From Kalaharituber pfeilii (lineage: Eukaryota; Ascomycota; Pezizomycetes; Pezizales; Pezizaceae), in the NCBI GenBank assembly GCA_015179045.1, contig WHUZ01000059.1:248001-312000 (forward strand): DNA of 64,000 bases, read 5' to 3'. Shown here piece after piece: positions 23,058 to 35,409 of the stretch. Made by a program: the position numbers and the translations under genes. How positions within the stretch are numbered: the first letter of the stretch is position 1; each line of letters starts with the position of its first letter. The notes beneath the pieces were generated by a model. The model saw only the letters and a list, made by a program, of their open reading frames with translations. It had not been told where the DNA came from and did no database searches.

Positions 23058-24739
23058 CTAAAATTTGAACCCCCCCTTGCATAGCCCCTGCTTGCCAAAC
23101 ACCTTACCATGCTTGTCATACTTTTCCCTAATGGACTTCATTGTGGTGATCTCCGCAGAACCATAGCCACCATAGATATCCTGCGACCCTTGACCATCAT
23201 TCATGTACAAGAACTCGCGCCCATCGTTTCCAGTGATGCCCAAGCTCTTGAACCCAGCCTTCATCTTCAACCCAACCTCCTCAATCCATGCATTTACAGC
23301 CTTATCGTCCTTCTCGTCGTCCCAGTTGACCGACATGATATACCAGAAGAAGTTCTCGCCGGATTTGATGCCGAAAGTGTTTCCTCCAGTTGCCTTCCTG
23401 GCCGCGATAGTGGAGGCAGGGATCGGTTGGAAAGCAATACCTGCTGAGGCCAACGACGTAACAGTGGAAGCGAGCTTTGGCGTGAGGCCGTAGAAAGTTC
23501 GGTGGACGTGTTTAGCGGCCTCAATGGTGGCGAGAGAGGATTGGACTCGGAAAACACGACGAGCGCCAGGGATGCTGAAATCACCGAGGAATTGAGAGAC
23601 TTGGGCTGGTGGGGAAATCATGAAGTCGGTCTGCAACGTCTGAACTTTCTTGAACTCGTTGAATATTGCGGGGTCGGTGATATTTCCCTCATGCACGAGC
23701 ACTTGGACACCGATATTCATCGCGGCTTGACTTGCGGTAGCGGACTGGAAGTTTATTTGTGGAATGATTCCAGCGCCCTTTTCGGTGTAACCAGAGTTTG
23801 TGAAGTTGACCAGGGCGGAATAGAAGGTGGCAAAATTTTCCTCTCCTATGAAGGTACCCATAGCTGCCCAAGTGGTTGCGACTGGATAGGTCCTCAGCTC
23901 GAACTTAGTGACGATACCAAAGTTGCTGCTGCCACCCTTGAGAGCCCACAAGAGGTCAGAGTATTCGTTAGTTGGTGTCGCAATGACTATCTTCCCTGAG
24001 GCAAGCACAACTTCAGCCGACAGGAGGTTATCCATGGCGAAGCCATATTTGTTGGAGAAGAAGTTGATGCCTCCTCCCAGGATCAGGCCTGGGACCCCGA
24101 CAGGAGCGAGGCGGCCACCAATGACGTAAAGGCCATGTGGGGTAAGGAAGTTGTAGACCTGCCCCCAATTGTACGAGGGACCAACGAAGAGGGACTGCTT
24201 TGTTGAAGACAACGACAGAGTATTCAGGCCAGAAAGCGCAAATAGTATACCGCCATTTGTATTGGTGAAGTTGGGGACCTGTCAACTTGAAGGCCATGGA
24301 TTAACTACGCCCAAAGCTACCTCGTCTTTGCTACCATACATCCGAGAAAAGTAACCAGGTCTAAACTTACCGGCATATGTCCACCACCTCTAATGGCAAA
24401 TTCCGATCCACAAAGCGTAGCTATCGTGATTCCCTTGGCCACATCCTTTGCACTTGTTGGGACGAAAACACATGCTGGGGTGTTCCAACTAGTTTTACTC
24501 CAGAATTTCGTAGTACTCTCTGTTTCATACTTGGCTGACCCCCGGAAATGTACCTTCCCTATAGCAAATACGGAAAGCAGAGTGCATCCACAGAAGGATC
24601 TAAGTGCGCTCCCGAATGAGGTAGCTTTGATAGATGAGAATGATGAGATCTCTGACTCCGTTAGCTCCTCGATCCGGGTTGCAGACACGGTATTTACAGT
24701 CAGTGCGACGATCACTGGGGGCAAGAGTGAGAAACGCAT
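23058..24739 (-). CDS. Secreted FAD-linked oxidoreductase (berberine-bridge/6-hydroxynicotine oxidase type)
   Basis: Exon 1 is 24739-24371 and exon 2 is 24278-23058. They are joined by a 92-bp intron (GTAAGT...TTGACAG) at a codon boundary, giving 529 residues. A signal peptide (MRFSLLPPVIVALTVNTVSA) sends it to the secretory route. The FAD_binding_4 domain shows 'VFVPTSAKDVAKGI', 'FAIRGGGHMP' with the flavin-linking His at residue 121, 'GPSYNWGQVY', 'VGVPGLILGGGINFFSNKYG' and 'GGSSNFGIVTKFEL'. The BBE C-terminus is complete ('IREKYDKHGKVFGKQGLC' then GGFKF). The Cys that makes the second flavin bond in bicovalent members is absent, so FAD is probably held through His only. The family oxidises alkaloids, sugars or polyketide intermediates; the substrate here is unknown. 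No frameshift is seen. Confidence 0.92.
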
Positions 24740-26589
24740 TGCTTGCTTGGTGCTTGTGAAGAAGAGATGAGGGATGCACGATACGCGTGGCTGAAAACAA
24801 GGAGAAATTTCCAATTGCAAGATATGAAAGTGAAAGAAAAACGAGAGGATAGCGTCTGTTTGGCGCGACGGCACACGTGGAAGCAAAGAAAGAACGAAAG
24901 AACTGAAAAATAAATAAATAAATAAATAAGAGGCTTGAACAATAAGCTAAACCTCAATGTCACTGGGGCAATGTGACTGTGTTATATCGCTAGCACGTAA
25001 GGTAGCAATTTGGCAGGGTTGGTGACTCCGTAGTACGCATTCAATCGCTTGGAGTTCAGAAAAATAGCACGCTATCATGAGATAGGCTTGTGGAGGTCTG
25101 CAATTCTCCACGAAGTGCGTCGTTATATTGAGGGCAATTAATATTGTAGTTGTGTGTGTCTGAGCATCAGCAAAACTTTGTCCGAGTCTCACTACCCTCT
25201 AAACCAGACCAGTGCATAACGTTAATTTAACGGACCACCACCCTTAAGTTACAAACAATTCTAATACACGTGCTATTTCATCTGTAGGTTAGCCTCATGC
25301 CACTAGCTGTAGGTCGAGCCCCGAGTGACCAATGTGAATAATCAAAAGATCTGGATTAGCGCACTGAACGTAGGCAGTCTCGATTTAGAAAAATCTTTCC
25401 CACATCAGTAGTTCGGGATAGCTGTGCCACAGCTGTTATTATGAAACTTTAGGATAATAGTTTTAACATATCCTGAAATATATCCTGTACCCAAGTTGCA
25501 GCTATCAGAGAACAGCATTACCCCGGTCTTGCGCAATATCCTGGTAGAACACAGTATCCTACGTGGTTGAAAAACCATTAGGGATGACCAATCAATTTCG
25601 ATTGTCCTGCTGGCAGCAATCAGCACGCGCACTATGAATGTTTTGACTGAGAAATTGACTACCAAGCAGCATGTTACTTATCTCTTGTGAAGTACTGCTA
25701 AAATCCCATAAATTTTTTGTGAGGCGTAAATTGGGGTATAAGCCATTCCAATATGAACATCCCTGGAGTCATCCTAGGATTTGATAAATCAGTCTATTGA
25801 ACGCACTACCATTTTGAAGATTCAGCAGAACTACATCATGATTACTTGCATGCCTCACCAACGAAGCATGCATAAGGAGTACGCTAGCTTGGATAGGATC
25901 TCACCAATTCTGCAACCTGATCTCTTTTCTGGCTAGCTCTCCGATTAAGCCACGCAGGGCAGGGATATGATAATTTATGCCCCAAGTTCAAGTCAAGAAG
26001 TCCCTTATGGCCGGAGAATTCTGGGGATACTGTACATATGTATATCACCTGAGTGAGCTGTCATGGATCAAGGATCTAGGTATTAACTCTTGTGATACCT
26101 GTCTTTCCCAATGATGGTGACTTAAAATCCTACCGAGTCTATTCCCACCCTTTCTCAAAAACCTTCTTAGAAGATACTAATCTTATCACACTATACTATC
26201 TTTTAAGAGACGCTGACATGGAGGCAATCCTTGGAGGATTGCTCATGGAAAACCGTTGAACAGCCAATGGGAATTCAAGATATCCTTGCGAAACTGCTAA
26301 AACTGAGTAGAGCACTTCATATTGCTTTGTTTCGCACGCAGATTTTTCCTCCATGAAATCAAAGCATGGTGATGCAAGGCGTTGCTTGGAATTAAAGCCA
26401 ACAGTTTCAGCGACAAACTTAAGTCCCCTCTGAACTAGCAAACAGGATGTGGAAGGGAGTCCCAAATGATTCGAAAATGGAGAATTGGTGTGGTCAAGAG
26501 AAAATGTGGCAGTCCCAAATCCTGCACTTTCACGCACCTAGCATGGGCAATACATGTAGTTATCTTGAGAAAACGCACCCTTGTATATA
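24740..26589. other. Intergenic region
   Basis: Holds an ATAA microsatellite (24907-24928). A minus-strand open frame of 113 codons (26196-26537) has no recognisable features, and I leave it uncalled. No LINE tail or TIR was found. Confidence 0.5.
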
Positions 26590-26591
26590 TA

Positions 26592-27384
26592 CAGTCTACC
26601 CTTGCTATACCGGATCGCTAAAATCTGGCACTTTTCGTCCGGTATAGCAAGGTTCCGGTATAGAATAAAATGCTTGGCAGACAGGGGGGTGATAAAATTT
26701 TGTAAATTCAAATTCATTACTGAAATAGGAGATGAACGAAGTAAACATCAACTTGTTCACACTCAGCCAAAGACATCAATATGCATCGCTCACGAAATCT
26801 CGAAAAACGCCGGGTCTTAAGTGTGCTTGAGAAGCATCAAATATGTAAACATTGACTAGAACCAAAATATGCTAAACAAAAGTTAAGTGAATTTGATAAA
26901 CATTTTTGAGATGAATTGGTAAGATTACTGTACTTTAACTTAACTTTGATATCCTAGGTATCTAATTTATTATTTTAAGCTGACCAGTAGCTGTATCTAC
27001 TTAGTCAGTTATTTTGAAACAAAGTGGGAGTGGTTAGCGATTAATCTCGGAACATGGAACAAGAAGCAACGAAGTGCTCAGTTTCCATTACTCGAACAAC
27101 ATTGTAGCAAGTGATGGTAGCAGCAGTAGCAATGGCATTAGCAGAAGCAGTGACAGCAGAGGTGGCAGCAGTGATGGCAGCCAAGTGTGAAATGGAGTAA
27201 TCTAAGATGTATTAGTATTAGTGTGTCCGGTATAGCAAATATTATTTGTATGGAGGCAGGGGGATACTTGTCTGCAGGTTTCTATCCGGTCCGGAATTGT
27301 TAGGGCGTCCGGTATAGCAAGGGCGATTTGTATGGGGAACGGATGTCGCAGACAGAGGCCATCCGGTATAGCAAGGGTAGACTG
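26592..27384. mobile_element. pogo/Tc1-like MITE
   Basis: Terminal inverted repeats start CAGTCTACCCTTGCTATACC at the left and end in the complement at the right. Both ends abut TA (26590-26591 and 27385-27386), the duplication made by Tc1/mariner/pogo transposases. The internal 790 bp has no transposase. Inside the left end the TIR core recurs inverted (TCCGGTATAGCAAGG). A GCAG-rich simple repeat lies at about 27110-27182. Confidence 0.85.
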
Positions 27385-27386
27385 TA

Positions 27387-27955
27387 CCATGATATGCAAA
27401 CCTTTTCACCAGACGACCCGTGCGGTGCGCCCTTGAAACAGATATGAGGTATTATTCATGCCGTCTGATGCCCTTGACGACTGAGCGACGCTTCTTAGAA
27501 GGAAGGTGATGAGATACAAACCTGCTACGGTGGCTTGCTGCACCACCGCTTAGAAGCGCTAGGCGGAGTGTGAATACAAACCATGGAAGTGTGGCCTATC
27601 AATCCTTTAGTCCCTCAGAATTTGAGGCTAGAGCTCAGAAAAGTTACCACAGGGATGGATAACTGGCTTGTGGCAGCCAAGCGTTCATAGTGATGTTGCT
27701 TTTTGATCCTTCGATGCCGGCTCTAAGAATACGACGTGCAAACTGGCCTTGACTGAGTATATCTTTTGGCTAGATAACAAGCTCTGAACAGTCTGCAGCG
27801 CACATTGGCCTGCAATCCTGAGCTGAACTGGGAACATTGCGATAGGTCTGATGTATGGGTTCTATGGAGACTGATCATTATCATTTCTGTCTCTCGCCCA
27901 CAAGGGATGGCGATGATTGTGCCCTCGTGGATTGGTTGCGGTGTAATTTTTATCC
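27387..27955. other. Gene-free stretch
   Basis: No gene or repeat recognised between the pogo-like MITE and the LINE-A fragment. Confidence 0.45.
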
Positions 27956-27967
27956 ATTATGAGCAGA

Positions 27968-28245
27968 TTTTTTTTTTTTTTTTTTTTTTTTTTATCATTA
28001 CTCGCATGCCGCCCTAAGGGCTATGGCGAAGTTATGGCGAGGTTATGTACAAAATGAAAGAGAACAAATGGAGTGAAATAAGTGAAATAATTGAAATAAG
28101 ATCCTCCGTGTTGATAACTGTCCCGTCCGCCTTATTGATCCATCCATTCTAACAGTGCCACAGGGCTGTCCCCTTTCTCCGGCTTGAGTAGTGCTTGTCT
28201 CCCTCCCGGCCATTTTGACTGCCATATCCGGCATCGCTCTAACAG
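27968..28245 (-). mobile_element. 5'-truncated LINE-A, 3' UTR and last codons
   Basis: Poly(T), the A-type stem-loop complement and about 200 bp of LINE 3' sequence. A perfect 12-bp duplication ATTATGAGCAGA flanks it (27956-27967 and 28246-28257). It is intermediate in length between the tail-only copies and the larger fragments. Confidence 0.88.
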
Positions 28246-28257
28246 ATTATGAGCAGA

Positions 28258-28805
28258 AACATCAATTCTCGTGTTAGCAAAGTCCGTGCGGATTGGCTCG
28301 GAGAATTTGGCATGTTTGTTTTTTCACTTTTCCTGTACTACCGCCTCAAGAATTTTATCGATGGCCGCGCGCTGGATGCCGTATCCTGTGTTGCCTGTGG
28401 GATCATGAGATTTCACACGCGTACGTAATCGCCTTGATAAACACGGCGACGCAAATCAGTCGTAGTGTTTTTTGAAAATGTCGTCGAACAAAGTCAGGTA
28501 TTTAATTGTGCAGCTATTCATAAGTCCACAATGTAAATGCTTATCCATCAAGCGAAACTTGATAGCATTCAATAGATGATATATTCAGAGAATAATGCGA
28601 AGCTACTGGAATTACAGGTACTCCGTACCTCCTTCTGCGACCGTCAAGTGCTCAACCCCTAACAAGGGTGAGTTCCAGGAGTGCGAATGTGGCATATGCC
28701 TGGGACTCAACTCGGCCTATATGGGCGCCATATGATGTAGATACCATCACAACCATCTCGTTACCCCTGTCCAAGCACATATAGGCCGGCAGAAGCTGGA
28801 GGAAA
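28258..28805. other. Gene-free stretch
   Basis: A 60-codon plus-strand frame (28293-28475) has no recognisable feature. Nothing else seen. Confidence 0.4.
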
Positions 28806-28807
28806 TA

Positions 28808-29505
28808 CAGTCTACCCTTGCTATAACGAAAACCAAAAATCTGGCACTTTTTTTTCGTTATAGCAAGGTTTCGTTATAGAATATTGTAGCAAGATTAGTC
28901 ATGTCCTTGGCAGCTGAATTTAGAAGCCCGAGTACCTCAGGAATTTATGGCAACAGATTTTAACTCTGTGATTTTCCTCCTTATGGAAATAACCGGAGTA
29001 GGTAAAAATGAGAGTACAAAATTGAGAGTACAGAAGTATTGATCAGGTACTATGCAGATGCAAAAATCAATCATGTTGTTGAAGCAAAATTACCTACAAA
29101 GCCGAACCTCGGTTAGAAAAGCAGCAACTATGCAAAAAGAAGACTGGAGCTGCAAAAACAAAAAGAACCCTAGACGCAGTTCGAAGGCATTTCACAATGA
29201 ATCTGGTATAATCCAAGCACACCCTTTTTTGTGGAATTGGGCCAAAACTAACTAGAGAGTTTCTAGTTATGCAATTCGGTGGTTCTTGATTAGTCATGCA
29301 TTCCACTAACCATTTTTCGTTATAGCAAGAATTATTTGTATGTAGACAGAAATAACTTTCACTCAATCTAATTTTCGTTTCGTTATTTGGTGGATTTTCG
29401 TTATAGCAAGAGGAGTTTGAGCGCGAACGGAATAATGGCTCCGTTCAATTTTCGGTATAGCAAGGTTTTCGCTATAGCGAGTTTCGTTATAGCAAGGGTA
29501 GACTG
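28808..29505. mobile_element. pogo/Tc1-like MITE, copy 1
   Basis: Left end CAGTCTACCCTTGCTATAAC, right end its complement, TA on both sides (28806-28807 and 29506-29507). Extra inverted copies of CTATAACGAAA lie just inside each end. A short plus-strand frame (about 29052-29255) is conserved in the copy at 51362, but it is not a recognisable transposase. Non-autonomous. Confidence 0.87.
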
Positions 29506-29895
29506 TATATTACTGTACTTGCCGCGTTCCAAAGACCATATTTCCCGGGATGGACCGCATCACAATGCCAATTTGGTAACCCCAGGGCTTGATTTGATGA
29601 TTAGCTGGAAGCTTTGTGTGCACACGCGACATGCCTATAGCTGCTGCTGTTTAAGTTTTGCCTGCACGGCTGAAATTTGACGGCGCCCAAATCTCTTACG
29701 ATAACTGCACTTGCTATTTCAAAGAATTAATCGCTTGATACGGATTTTGACCTTGTGATTCTTGCAAAGTCAATGGAGAGGCTAGCTCAATTTGGAAGGC
29801 CCGAGGTTGGGGTCCCGGCCCTTGAACTACGACCCATACCAAAGATGTATATGAGGCGGCGATGCAACAGCAAGATGCCTGCCTTAACCCATGAT

Positions 29896-29966
29896 TTTTT
29901 TTATTTTATTTTATTTTATTTTTTTTATTTCAATACTCGCTTACCGCCCTATGGGCTATGGCGAGG
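29896..29966 (-). mobile_element. LINE-A tail
   Basis: A T-rich tract interrupted by A (TTTTATTTTATTTTA) is followed by the A-type stem-loop complement. The candidate duplication is only CCATGA, so ends are approximate. The interrupted tail suggests an older copy. Confidence 0.65.
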
Positions 29967-30189
29967 TCTTTATTTAGGGATCCATGAACATAGTTTTCAA
30001 CATGAAATGTTTATTGAGGTTCCAGTAGCTCAGAGTTGTTGTGAGGGAGTGATAATGTTAGGTTGAGGGTAAAATGTATACTCTCAACGGATGAGTAGTG
30101 GAACATATGTTTAAGCATGCACGTAGGACCTGACCTAGAAACTGGGTTGCCTGGCCCGATCGGTATTGAAATTTCATTGCTACCGTAGA

Positions 30190-30289
30190 TTTTTATTTTT
30201 TTTATTTTTTTATATCAATACTCGCATACGCCCTATGGGCTATGGCGAGGGTTTATTAGAAGTAAAAGGAAAAATAACAAATAAATAGA
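30190..30289 (-). mobile_element. Short LINE-A 3' insertion
   Basis: Stem-loop complement plus about 40 bp of 3' UTR. The flanks TACCGTAGA (30181-30189) and TACGGTAGA (30290-30298) match at 8 of 9 positions. Confidence 0.72.
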
Positions 30290-30631
30290 TACGGTAGAAG
30301 CATTAAAGTTTTGCGGTCCAACCCCTGTAACATGGAACTTTCCGTTGTACATGTGTAGTGAGCACTTAAGATTGGATTTCAACCGCGCCCTAGGACTACA
30401 TAGAGTGCGCTTATCAGACAATGAGCCTCTTCAATACATAAGCACGGTTTCCGCTAGTGGGCCTCGCAGATCATTCAGCCAAACTTTGATTCGAGCCCTC
30501 TAGTATACTTCGTGATCAAGTCGACCTATGACCGTGGAGTTCGAACTCTGACGTCTCCTTTCTATCTAACTGTCCAGTTCCATAATACGGTAGATCACAC
30601 ATAAGTCGACTTTTGCGTTCGAATCATAGCC

Positions 30632-32112
30632 ATGAAACTTAAAGAACTCAGCCAGACTGAGTATTTAGTACGTTTCTATTTTTCCCGAACACAAACTCTC
30701 GTAATCCTCCAAGAGCGGAATTGGTTAACATACATTGCTGATGTAGGTTTTAATATGGGGCCTCCTGTTGCTGAGCACTTTGTTTAGTAGCATCCGCTTC
30801 ACAGTCCGTTGGAAAACCCAGAGCAGGTTTTACGTGGACGACTGGTGGGCGGTCGCATCTTGGGCTTGCCTTCTCACGCTTGCCATCCTCTACACCTCCA
30901 ATGCGAATTCTATGTTCTTCCTCTCCAACTATTTCAAAGAGCTCATTGCCGGCAGGCAGCCCATCGTGAACCCTGATGACATTATTCGACATAATAAGAT
31001 CTTTGGGATAGTTCAGCTGGTGGCTATGCTGTTCTTTTGGACGACCTTGTGGGCAGGGAAGTTAAGCTTGCTCAGCTTTTACCGGAGATTAATGGAAGGT
31101 GTACAAGGCTACATGCCGTGGTGGTGGGGGGTGTTGATCATCAATGTGTTGACGTATTGGGCATGTTTTCTAAGCAACTTCTTGACATGCTTGCCGCTTG
31201 AGAGGAGATGGTCACCGGATCTAATGAGTGAGTTTCTGGGAAAACATAGATTGACTCAGATGGGGCTGTTGCTGATTTTGAGGTTCCTTTTGTAGCAAAC
31301 TGCTCAACACCTGATGCCATCAAATCTACCATTGTCAGCATCAGGTTTGCATCTGGTGTTGACATCGCTACAGATCTTTTGAGTAAGAAATCCAGGAAGC
31401 ACTTTGTCGGATGCAACTCATTAATAATTTTGCAGTTATGATGCTCCCTGTGCCACTCCTCTGGGGACTTCGGATTCCGCTAGCTCAGAAGATTGGCCTG
31501 GCCTTCATTTTCTGCTTGGGAGCCATTGTCATTGTTTTCGCAATCTTTCGGCTCAAGGGCGTTACAGACTCCATTAGCGTCGTCTCCCATACGGCAGCGC
31601 AGGATCTCGCAATGTGGAGCATGGTTGAGTGTTCAGTTGGTACGTGCGCACGGGTTGTGGGATATGCTGAAAATAAATGCACGACCTGCTAACTTCTATT
31701 CACCATCAAAATAGCCGTCGTTGTCATCTCCCTTCCAGCATTACGAAGTCTTCTCTCCCGCAGGGTCTCTGCTACCAGATATGGTAGCAAAGCCGCTTCA
31801 GGTGCCCTAGGAGGCAGCGGAAAGACTGGCCCAAGCGGGGTGATTACCGGGAGCTCCCACACTGGTATGAAGTCCGGCACCCATATTCGTCTTCACAACA
31901 TTGACAAATCCAAGCGGTGGGACTCAGGGGATGGGTTGAGCTCAAGCAGCAGGGAGGAGTTGAGGAGAGCACCACAGCGGGAGACCATCAATGATGAACA
32001 TGGGATTAGTTTCACAAGGGAGGTGTTTGTAAGTAGCACGCCAGGAGACGAGCAGTTCTCCCAAGAAGGGCATGGAACCTTAAGGGGACAACCTCAGGGA
32101 ATTGCATTTTGA
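30632..32112 (+). CDS. Fungal rhodopsin-like seven-TM integral membrane protein (PTH11-type)
   Basis: Five exons: 30632-30667, 30747-31227, 31296-31382, 31436-31639 and 31715-32112. The introns are 79, 68, 53 and 75 bp with donors GTACGT, GTGAGT, GTAAGA and GTACGT; the last has a CTAAC branch. All phases agree and give 401 residues. Family hallmarks are 'FYVDDWWAVASWACL' after TM1, a conserved Cys in 'TNCSTPDAI' before TM5, 'GVDIATDLLIMMLPVPLLWGL', 'QKIGLAFIFCLGAIVIVFAI' and 'AVVVISLPALRSLL'. About seven helices are followed by a 120-residue Ser/Gly-rich cytosolic tail. Such proteins lie in the plasma membrane and some (Pth11) sense surface cues. It lacks a recognisable CFEM domain at its short N-terminus. 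The first 12-codon exon is the least certain part. Confidence 0.88.
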
Positions 32113-33036
32113 TTGTGGACTGTGTTTGGAGAGAAGGTTTAATATTGCAAATTTCCCACAAAATAGCATGGTGAGGCGAAAATAGCCTTTTGTTTTAAAC
32201 TTAAGGATGCCACCTTCTTTGCGAAATTGCTGGACCGATCTCCTTACGGAGTTATATGTTTCTTATAAATGTTCCCTCTTTAACATGTCAACTACTGAGT
32301 TAGTTATATAAATACTTAACGAGTTCGTGACGAGAACATCTGAAGCCATCAATCTTGCGGAAGTGCGTTCTCGAGCCCTGTGCTATACGATCGATCTGAT
32401 AGTATGATTTCTCAATGGCTGCAAGGGAACGTTTCTACTTGCTATTGCACTACGTGCGCATCGATGAGACTGAGTCAGTAGGTTCTAATATAAAGCACAG
32501 GCTATCCGGGAGCATTTCGCCTTGAACTGAGGGTTAATGAAGTCCGTAGTGCTAATGAGCTTCTCCTTTGTTTCGCTCATTGAATGGTAGGACACTTTTC
32601 ACAGCCCTATGCAGCATCTTATGCCAGCGAGAATTACCGTTTTCAGCAATCGTGAAATAACGAATATAACTACGTAAGCTATTCATACGGCGTCTGTAGT
32701 TGGATACAAAACTATCACTTATACACGACTCCTCTTACAAGAACAGCACATGCACCCGTGAGACGTAAGTCCGAAGTGGTCAACCCCTGGCCGCTCTATT
32801 TCACCTTCTGTTCAGGCTTGTTTTGTGTACTCTCTAATGTTAAGTTGTGGAGGTCAAGAGCAAACTAGCCATAATTAAAAATCTTTCATTTCCCGCAGGT
32901 ACCTTCTATTTTGGTCACCATAATTATGTTGTGGCAAAGGGCGGCTGTGGTTATGTCATGAACTTATTTTAGTACTAGATTATTTTGAAAGTGGGGCGGA
33001 TGAGATGTCGCATTCGCGGGCAACATCATCTCGGCT
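32113..33036. other. Gene-free stretch
   Basis: No gene and no repeat family recognised. Confidence 0.5.
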
Positions 33037-33038
33037 TA

Positions 33039-33334
33039 TTAGAGAGTGAGAGTTGCGAACTCAAGCTGGAGTCAATTCACAGCGCTATGCACTGCATAGC
33101 GTAAGAATGCGACAGGGGCAGTGACGGGCCTGAGAAGGAACGCTGGGCCAGCCTGGCCTGAATGCCCCCCCTTCTCCAGCCAGCCTGGCGCTAGTTTCTT
33201 TCTGATGGCCTCATTCACAGGGGAGCAACAAAACTAGACGGGGGGTTTTCCAAGGGTCCCCAGTTAATCACTGCTCCCGGTCCAGTGGCGCACCCCCCGG
33301 TTTTGACTCCAGCTTGAATTCGCAAACTCTCTAA
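33039..33334. mobile_element. TIR element of about 300 bp (MITE)
   Basis: The left end reads TTAGAGAGTGAGAGTTGCGA then ACTCAAGCTGGAGTCAA. The complement of the right end reads TTAGAGAGTTTGCGAATTCA then AGCTGGAGTCAA. These are long, imperfect inverted repeats. A short perfect hairpin (CGCTATGCACTGCATAGCG) lies inside at about 33086. The duplication is TTA or TA; the superfamily is not clear. Confidence 0.7.
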
Positions 33335-33354
33335 TTATTAGTAGCACCCTTTTT

Positions 33355-33425
33355 TTTTTTTTTTTTTTTTAATCATCACATAACCCCTCTTGCAGCTGTT
33401 CTCCATGGCAGGGTCCTAGCAGGGG
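33355..33425 (-). mobile_element. LINE-B tail
   Basis: Poly(T) followed by the complement of the B-type end (CCCTCTTGCAGCTGTTCTCC then ATGGCAGGGTCC). No clean duplication. It sits 20 bp from the TIR element at 33039-33334. Confidence 0.65.
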
Positions 33426-33633
33426 CTAACCGGACTAGCAGATGATCCCGCGACCACGTCTATGGATCTATTTAGTTTTTGTGATGCAATTTTTTCTTGC
33501 TTCATCATACCGGATGCTTTCAGGTTGCTGTGCTACATCCCATTTCCATACAGAACCCCCTTGCTACTCGATATTCCCCTGAATTATTGCACGCTGCAAG
33601 CAAGCTGCATATAATGCAGTAGCCATGCCGATC

Positions 33634-33845
33634 CCCAGATCTCAATCCTATTGAAGGTTACTGGAGAATGACCAAGACAACTAAACAAACGTCAAGAGAC
33701 AGTAGTACAGCAGAGGGTGTATGTTAACAGATTCAGAAGGAATGACAGAAGATAAACCCTGAGGTGATTTTGAAGCTTGTAGACAGTATGCCTGAGAGAG
33801 TTAGAGCTGTAATTGCAGCCAACGGCGGCCACAGAAAATTCTGAT
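33634..33845 (+). pseudogene. Tc1-like DDE transposase relic, C-terminal end
   Basis: Around 33634 the frame reads 'SPDLNPIEGYWRMTKTTKQT', which carries the third catalytic acidic residue (the E of NPIE) of Tc1 transposases. After stops and a frameshift it ends 'KLVDSMPERVRAVIAANGGH' then RKF and a stop at 33845. The N-terminal helix-turn-helix and the first two Asp residues are missing. It is dead. Confidence 0.8.
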
Positions 33846-33849
33846 TTAT

Positions 33850-34799
33850 GGTGATGTGCATCAATAAGGGACCCGTGTCAGCCGAAATTACGGGCTTAAA
33901 GTTGGGACTCTTCCTTGTCATCCAACCAGATCTGATTGAAGTATAAACCCCATAGATAAGTACTATTTCGTCTGCTCTACAACTTGATGATATCCGATTT
34001 AAAAAATATGAAGGCGTTGTTGAGTTATAGGGTTTTGAAAACCTTATACTTTGTATGAGAAGCCCTTGAAATGTAATACGCCAAAATAGCCAAGAATTTC
34101 GAATTAGTACTAGTGTAAGTCAAATTCTAACTAAATAAGGGGATGATCTACTTAATCCTTGCTTGCGTACCATCTAGAGATATGCTTCCATAGTACGCAA
34201 ACATTTATAAAAAAAAGCGATTAATGATGATATCAGAAGTATGTGACAGACCTGTAGACCATGTTGATATCTGAGCTCAATAGCAGGAAAGTCCATATCT
34301 ATTATATTTTCATCAACTCCTGATAAACATTTGTTGCCATGCTCAAATCATGAATCTCCTGTGCATCACGTTGTTCCTCTTCTTGATCTGACTCAAATTT
34401 ATCTTCGAAAGATTCTTCACTTTTGCTAAATACAATGGAAGTATCTACTTCCACCGTAACTGATAATTTTTACTTCCTGCTAGCAGCAGTGCGCAGGCAA
34501 GCTCTTCTTCACTTAGTAGGACGAGGCATTTGGCATAGATGAGGCCAACATGTTCTACAGAACTAGCCTCTCCATTGAGAACAAGTAAGTAGAATATGCT
34601 CACTCTTAGGAACTTCGCTCAAGTTGTCCGATGTCAAAAAACAGGTTCGTTATAGGGGTATGTGGTACTGAATTTGTGAAGTTGTGGGCTTAGGGGCGAG
34701 CAGGCGACAACAGAACAAGGGGAACAAGACAATTTTTGTGATATTAGTCAGCAAGCGGGCGAATGTAACAACTGGTCCCTTGTTGATGCACATCACCAT
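33850..34799. mobile_element. TIR-bounded element next to the transposase relic
   Basis: TGGTGATGTGCATCAATAAG (left) and its near-perfect complement (right, 34776-34799) face each other with TA outside both ends. Homology stops exactly at the TA, as for a Tc1/mariner MITE. The interior has no convincing coding sequence. It may be a deletion derivative related to the relic at 33634-33845. Confidence 0.55.
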
Positions 34800-35409
34800 A
34801 CAGTCGGCCTGGCTACTGCGCCGTATGCAGCTTGCTTGCAGCGTGGGGGTATCAGGTATACCGGGCGCACTAAGAATACCGGCCGAACAGGAACTGCCAG
34901 GCATTCACCTCCCTGCATCCATATAATTCGTTTGTTGTGCTGGTTACACTAATACTGATGCGTCCACAATCTTGGTTACTCTATCATAGCATCCACTATT
35001 TACATACTTAGTTAAATTAGGCTGCTCTAGTCTGGTTGACTAAGGTTGCTCTTGTCCGATCCACTTCCCGATTAGGCAATCAATTAGGCAATTCCCATTA
35101 TTTTTGCTGCCCATTCCTATTTATTTCTGCCGGCGATTTATTCTATAACGGAACCTTGCTATATGAAAAGAGTCGAATTTTACAGACCCCGTATCGCAGG
35201 GAAAACTATGTTCTCGGAGGATGTTTCGCGTGTATCGAAGGGTATCTACGCTGGAAGAGAGGGCTGCCAGTAGAATAATCATTAACGAAGTGCGTCCAAG
35301 AATTCCTTGTCAGGAGCTCTTGCTTTCTTCTTGCCCTCGTATGGCATGATACTAAGCTTCAATGGGGCACGCATGCATCTAACATCCACTTGCATGCCTA
35401 AAAGCTTAT

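Larger units (their letters stand above)
29508..30631. other. Intergenic with two LINE-A tails
   Basis: Contains A-type 3' ends at about 29896-29966 and 30190-30289. The region 30450-30625 has two TTCGAA-type motifs resembling a tRNA B box, but no tRNA fold. Confidence 0.5.

Noticed and set aside
26196..26537. 113-codon minus-strand gene
   Set aside because: No domain, no signal, no promoter and no splice support; length alone is not enough.
30450..30630. Possible tRNA or tRNA-derived SINE
   Set aside because: Two TTCGAA-type B-box motifs are present, but there is no A box and no cloverleaf with a paired acceptor stem.
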